Below, piece after piece: positions 61,469 through 64,000 of a stretch of DNA of 64,000 nt. Location: assembly GCF_030316825.1 (NCBI RefSeq), contig NZ_JASZYU010000004.1, positions 519,249-583,248 on the forward strand. Reading direction: 5' to 3'. The DNA is from Variovorax fucosicus. GTDB lineage: Bacteria; Pseudomonadota; Gammaproteobacteria; Burkholderiales; Burkholderiaceae_C. Made by a program: the position numbers and the translations under genes. The notes under the pieces were generated by a model that did no database searches, had not been told where the DNA came from, and was given only the letters and a program-made list of their open reading frames with translations. The stretch's first letter is position 1; every line of letters starts with the position of its first letter.

Positions 61469-62296
61469 ATGAGCATCGAAACATTCCCGAACACGCTCGA
61501 CAGAAAGTTCATCGACGTCCAGGGCGTCGAGCAGACCTTCAAGACACCCAAGGGCAGCTTCCAGGCGCTGCGCGACATCAACCTGACGGTCGCCAAGGGC
61601 GAGTTCGTCGCGCTCATCGGCCACTCGGGCTGCGGCAAGTCGACGCTGCTGAACCTGATCGCAGGCCTGACCAAGCCGACGCACGGTGCGTTGCTGTGCG
61701 CCAACAAGGAAATTGCCGGCCCCGGCCCCGAGCGTGCGGTGGTATTCCAGAACCACTCGCTGCTGCCCTGGCTCACCTGCTACGAAAACATCTACCTCGG
61801 CGTGGAACGCGTGTTTGCACCCACCGAGAGCCGCGCACAGCTCAAGGCGCGCACCGACGCTGCGCTCGCGCTGGTCGGACTCACGCCCGCCACGAACAAG
61901 CGTCCCGGCGAGATCTCGGGCGGCATGAAGCAGCGCGTCGGTATCGCCCGCGCGCTCGCCATGGAGCCCAAGGTGCTGTTGATGGACGAGCCCTTCGGCG
62001 CGCTCGATGCACTGACCCGCGCGCGGCTGCAGGACGAACTGCTGGCCATCGTGCAGAAGACGCAGAGCACGGTCGTCATGGTCACCCACGACGTCGATGA
62101 AGCCGTGCTGTTGTCCGACAAGATCGTGATGATGACCAACGGCCCCTCGGCCACCATCGGCGAGGTGCTCACCGTCAGCCTGCAGCGCCCGCGCAACCGG
62201 GTCGAACTCGCGGAAGACCGCCACTACGTGCACTACCGCAAGGCCGTGATCGACTTCCTGTACACGCGGCAAGGCCACGTCGAAAAAGCCGCCTGA
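61469..62296 (+). CDS. nrtD: Nitrate ABC transporter ATPase NrtD
   Basis: A 275-residue ATPase. Walker A GHSGCGKST near residues 50-58, signature EISGGMKQRVGIA, Walker B LLMDEPFGALDALTR and H-loop VTHDVDEA are intact. It is of the NrtD type (one nucleotide-binding domain) without the solute-binding-like C-terminal part found in cyanobacterial NrtC. GGAG lies before the ATG. Last transport gene of the operon. Confidence 0.94.
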   Translation: MSIETFPNTLDRKFIDVQGVEQTFKTPKGSFQALRDINLTVAKGEFVALIGHSGCGKSTLLNLIAGLTKPTHGALLCANKEIAGPGPERAVVFQNHSLLPWLTCYENIYLGVERVFAPTESRAQLKARTDAALALVGLTPATNKRPGEISGGMKQRVGIARALAMEPKVLLMDEPFGALDALTRARLQDELLAIVQKTQSTVVMVTHDVDEAVLLSDKIVMMTNGPSATIGEVLTVSLQRPRNRVELAEDRHYVHYRKAVIDFLYTRQGHVEKAA

Positions 62297-62325
62297 CCCG
62301 AACGCCCCCACACCAGGAGCCCCCG

Positions 62326-62763
62326 ATGACCCCCAACCAGATCGAGCTGGTGCAGGCCAGCTTCGCCAAGGTGGCGCCGATTTCCGAGCAGGCCGCCGCA
62401 CTGTTCTACGCACGGCTGTTCGAACTGGCACCCGGCGTGCGCGGCCTGTTCAAGGGCGACATGGTCGAACAGGGCCGCAAGCTCATGACCATGCTGGGCA
62501 GCGTGACGCGGCAGCTCGACAAGCTCGAAGCGCTGGTGCCGGTGGCGCAGCGACTGGCCGAGCGCCACGTGGCCTACGGTGCGCAACCGGCGCACTACGC
62601 AGTGGTCGGCGTGGCGCTGATCGACACGCTCGACAAGGGCCTGGGCGCCGACTTCACGCCGGACGTGCGCCAGGCATGGGAAACGGCGTACGGCACGTTG
62701 TCGGCCGTCATGATCGCCGCCGCAGCCGAGCTGCCGGCCGAGACCACGGAGCCGCTCGCGTGA
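62326..62763 (+). CDS. Single-domain globin (bacterial haemoglobin)
   Basis: A 145-residue globin similar in size to Vitreoscilla haemoglobin. Proximal histidine is H81 (ERHVAYG), matching VHb H85; distal Tyr B10 is Y28 (LFYARLF). There is no reductase domain, unlike Hmp flavohaemoglobin. Placed in the nitrate operon, it may protect against nitric oxide formed during nitrite reduction, or assist oxygen supply. The stop overlaps the next gene's GTG (GTGA, 62760-62763). Confidence 0.9.
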   Translation: MTPNQIELVQASFAKVAPISEQAAALFYARLFELAPGVRGLFKGDMVEQGRKLMTMLGSVTRQLDKLEALVPVAQRLAERHVAYGAQPAHYAVVGVALIDTLDKGLGADFTPDVRQAWETAYGTLSAVMIAAAAELPAETTEPLA

Positions 62764-63644
62764 AGACCTTCATCCGCGTCATCGAATACTGGGTGCCGAG
62801 CCAGGACCGCAGCCTGCTCGAGTTCGGCGGCGGCCTGTTCGGTGCGGCCACGCGCTTTGCTGCCATCAGCAGGAACCTCTGCTTCGGCCGCGGCGAAGGC
62901 CTGCCGGGCCAGGCCTGGGAGACCGGCCACCCGATCGTGCTGAAAGAGCTGGAGGGTTCGTACTTCCGGCGCGCCGCCGCGGCCAAGGCCGAGGGCCTGA
63001 CCTGCGGCATCGCGGTGCCCATCTTCAAGGGCGCCGACCTGAGCGCTGTGATGGTGATCTTCTGCGGCGACGACACCGAGCATGCCGGCGCCATCGAGCT
63101 CTGGGGCAACGACCCTGAAGAGTCGAAAGACATGACGCTGGTCGACGGCTACTACGGCACCACGGGCGATACCTTCGAGTTCATCTCGCGCGCCACCGCG
63201 TTCCGCCGCGGCACCGGCTTGCCGGGCATGGCCTGGGAGCGGCACAAACCGGTGTTCCTGCCGGATCTGGGCAAGGGCTCTGGCTTTCTGCGCGCCGATG
63301 GCGCGGTCAAGGTCGGCATCAATCGCGGCTTTTCGATTCCGTGCTCGACCATCGACGGCTCGAACTACGTGATGGCGTTCCTGTCGGCGCTGGCGACCCC
63401 GATCGCACGCCGCGTCGAGATCTGGGAGCCTGATGCGAGCGGCACCAAGCTGGTGCGCAGCTTCGGTTTCTCGGAGGCCGATGGCGTGCTCAGCGCGTCG
63501 GAAACCGTCGACGTCGGCGGCGATGCGGCGAACCCGCTGGGCCAGGCCTTCGCGACCGGCCGGCCCTCGGTGCTCGAACCGATGATCGCGATCCCCGTTG
63601 CGCCGCAAGGCGGCGTCACCGCGGTGATGGCCCTCCACTTCTGA
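62760..63644 (+). CDS. Tandem GAF-like domain protein
   Basis: A 294-residue cytoplasmic protein with an internal duplication. RGEGLPGQAWETGHPIVLKEL near residues 42-62 is matched by RRGTGLPGMAWERHKPVFLPDL near 148-169, each followed by a GAF-like sheet (CGIAVPIFKGADLSAVMVIF; GFSIPCSTIDGSNYVMAFLS). No output domain is attached. The GTG start overlaps the globin stop. GAF domains bind small molecules or haem; near nirB and nrt genes, a nitrogen oxide or redox sensor or an adaptor is likely, but the partner is unknown. Confidence 0.82.
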   Translation: MKTFIRVIEYWVPSQDRSLLEFGGGLFGAATRFAAISRNLCFGRGEGLPGQAWETGHPIVLKELEGSYFRRAAAAKAEGLTCGIAVPIFKGADLSAVMVIFCGDDTEHAGAIELWGNDPEESKDMTLVDGYYGTTGDTFEFISRATAFRRGTGLPGMAWERHKPVFLPDLGKGSGFLRADGAVKVGINRGFSIPCSTIDGSNYVMAFLSALATPIARRVEIWEPDASGTKLVRSFGFSEADGVLSASETVDVGGDAANPLGQAFATGRPSVLEPMIAIPVAPQGGVTAVMALHF

Positions 63645-63677
63645 TCACGTTCTGATCACTCTTCATTCGGGAATGCC

Positions 63678-64000
63678 ATGATGAAAAAAATGAAACTCGT
63701 GCTCATAGGCAACGGCATGGCCGGAGTCCGTGCGGTGGAGGAGTTGCTCAAGATAGCGCCGGACCTGTACGAGATCACGGTGTTTGGCTCCGAGCCGCAT
63801 CCGAACTACAACCGGATTCTCTTGTCGCCGGTGCTGGCCGGGGAGCAGACGGTCGAGGAGATCGTGCTCAACAGCTGGGAGTGGTATGAGGAGAACCACA
63901 TCACGCTGCACGCGGGCAAGACGGTGACCGAGGTGGACCGCGTCAAGCGCATCGTGCGCGCGGTGGGCAAGGACGGCAGCGTCGCCGAGGCGGCCTACGA
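63678..64000 (+). CDS. nirB: Assimilatory nitrite reductase large subunit NirB, N-terminal part (3' end outside window)
   Basis: Open to the window edge, 107 codons visible. MMKKMKLVLIGNGMAGVRAV contains the FAD-binding GxGxxG-type motif GNGMAG; ITVFGSEPHPNYNRILLSPVL and VEEIVLNSWEWYEEN are characteristic NirB/NasD stretches. It reduces nitrite to ammonia with NAD(P)H through FAD, [4Fe-4S] and sirohaem located further along. Two adjacent ATGs (63678, 63681) are possible starts, after a GGGA site. Confidence 0.93.
   Translation, partial: MMKKMKLVLIGNGMAGVRAVEELLKIAPDLYEITVFGSEPHPNYNRILLSPVLAGEQTVEEIVLNSWEWYEENHITLHAGKTVTEVDRVKRIVRAVGKDGSVAEAAY

Overview
The window reads as a high-GC betaproteobacterial chromosome, most probably a member of the Comamonadaceae close to Variovorax. 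The support is the nuo operon order with tpiA, secG and tRNA-Leu in front and DUF2818, NUDIX and DUF1178 genes behind, the branched-chain amino acid transporter operons, the assimilatory nitrate cluster, and GC-rich palindromic intergenic repeats of a kind seen in this family. The species is inferred, not proven. Coding density is very high and many genes overlap by 1 to 20 bases. There is no rRNA, CRISPR array, integrase or insertion sequence.

Layout. (1) 1-3722, plus strand: the 3' end of mutL, a lipoprotein alpha/beta hydrolase, miaA, and an ABC ATPase overlapping miaA by four bases. (2) 3915-7711: an unknown small protein; a divergent pair with a PLP ammonia-lyase/racemase and a flavin reductase-like protein on the minus strand; and on the plus strand a DGPF (YCII) protein coupled to an ECF42-type sigma factor with a recognisable ECF42-type promoter in front. 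(3) 7733-10306: a large FtsX-type permease. (4) 10379-16725: a self-contained divergon of PLD lipoprotein, cyclase-ATPase-TPR protein and peroxiredoxin-like protein on one side and a Crp/Fnr regulator on the other, with a perfect TGTGA-N6-TCACA site between. (5) 16853-17908: an AttH-like lipocalin-fold protein that normally travels with such an ABC ATPase and permease, so regions 2 and 4 look like insertions into an older ATPase-permease-AttH operon. (6) 17898-23578, minus strand: a liv operon (G, F, K, H, M) ending in an SMP-30 lactonase. (7) 23727-28729, minus strand: a marR-nodT-emrA-emrB efflux operon, with a divergent MsbA-like exporter at 28809. (8) 30637-46569, minus strand: all 14 nuo genes (complex I), then DUF2818, NUDIX and DUF1178; upstream lie tRNA-Leu(GAG), secG, tpiA and a quinone oxidoreductase. 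(9) 49144-51950: rpsO-pnp with a leader hairpin and terminator. (10) 52041-54510: an aminotransferase and a periplasmic amino acid binding protein; then Hsp20, a hydrolase, a PLD-family nuclease and tsaD. (11) 57653-64000, plus strand: nasR, an antitermination leader, nrtA-nrtB-nrtD, a single-domain globin, a GAF-repeat protein and the start of nirB.

The most interesting regulatory structures are the NasR (ANTAR) leader upstream of nrtA, with a matching hexaloop hairpin and a long intrinsic terminator; the ECF42-like promoter before the DGPF-sigma pair; and the cyclase/Crp divergon. Coding calls rest on translated motifs; no homology search, folding or expression data were available.
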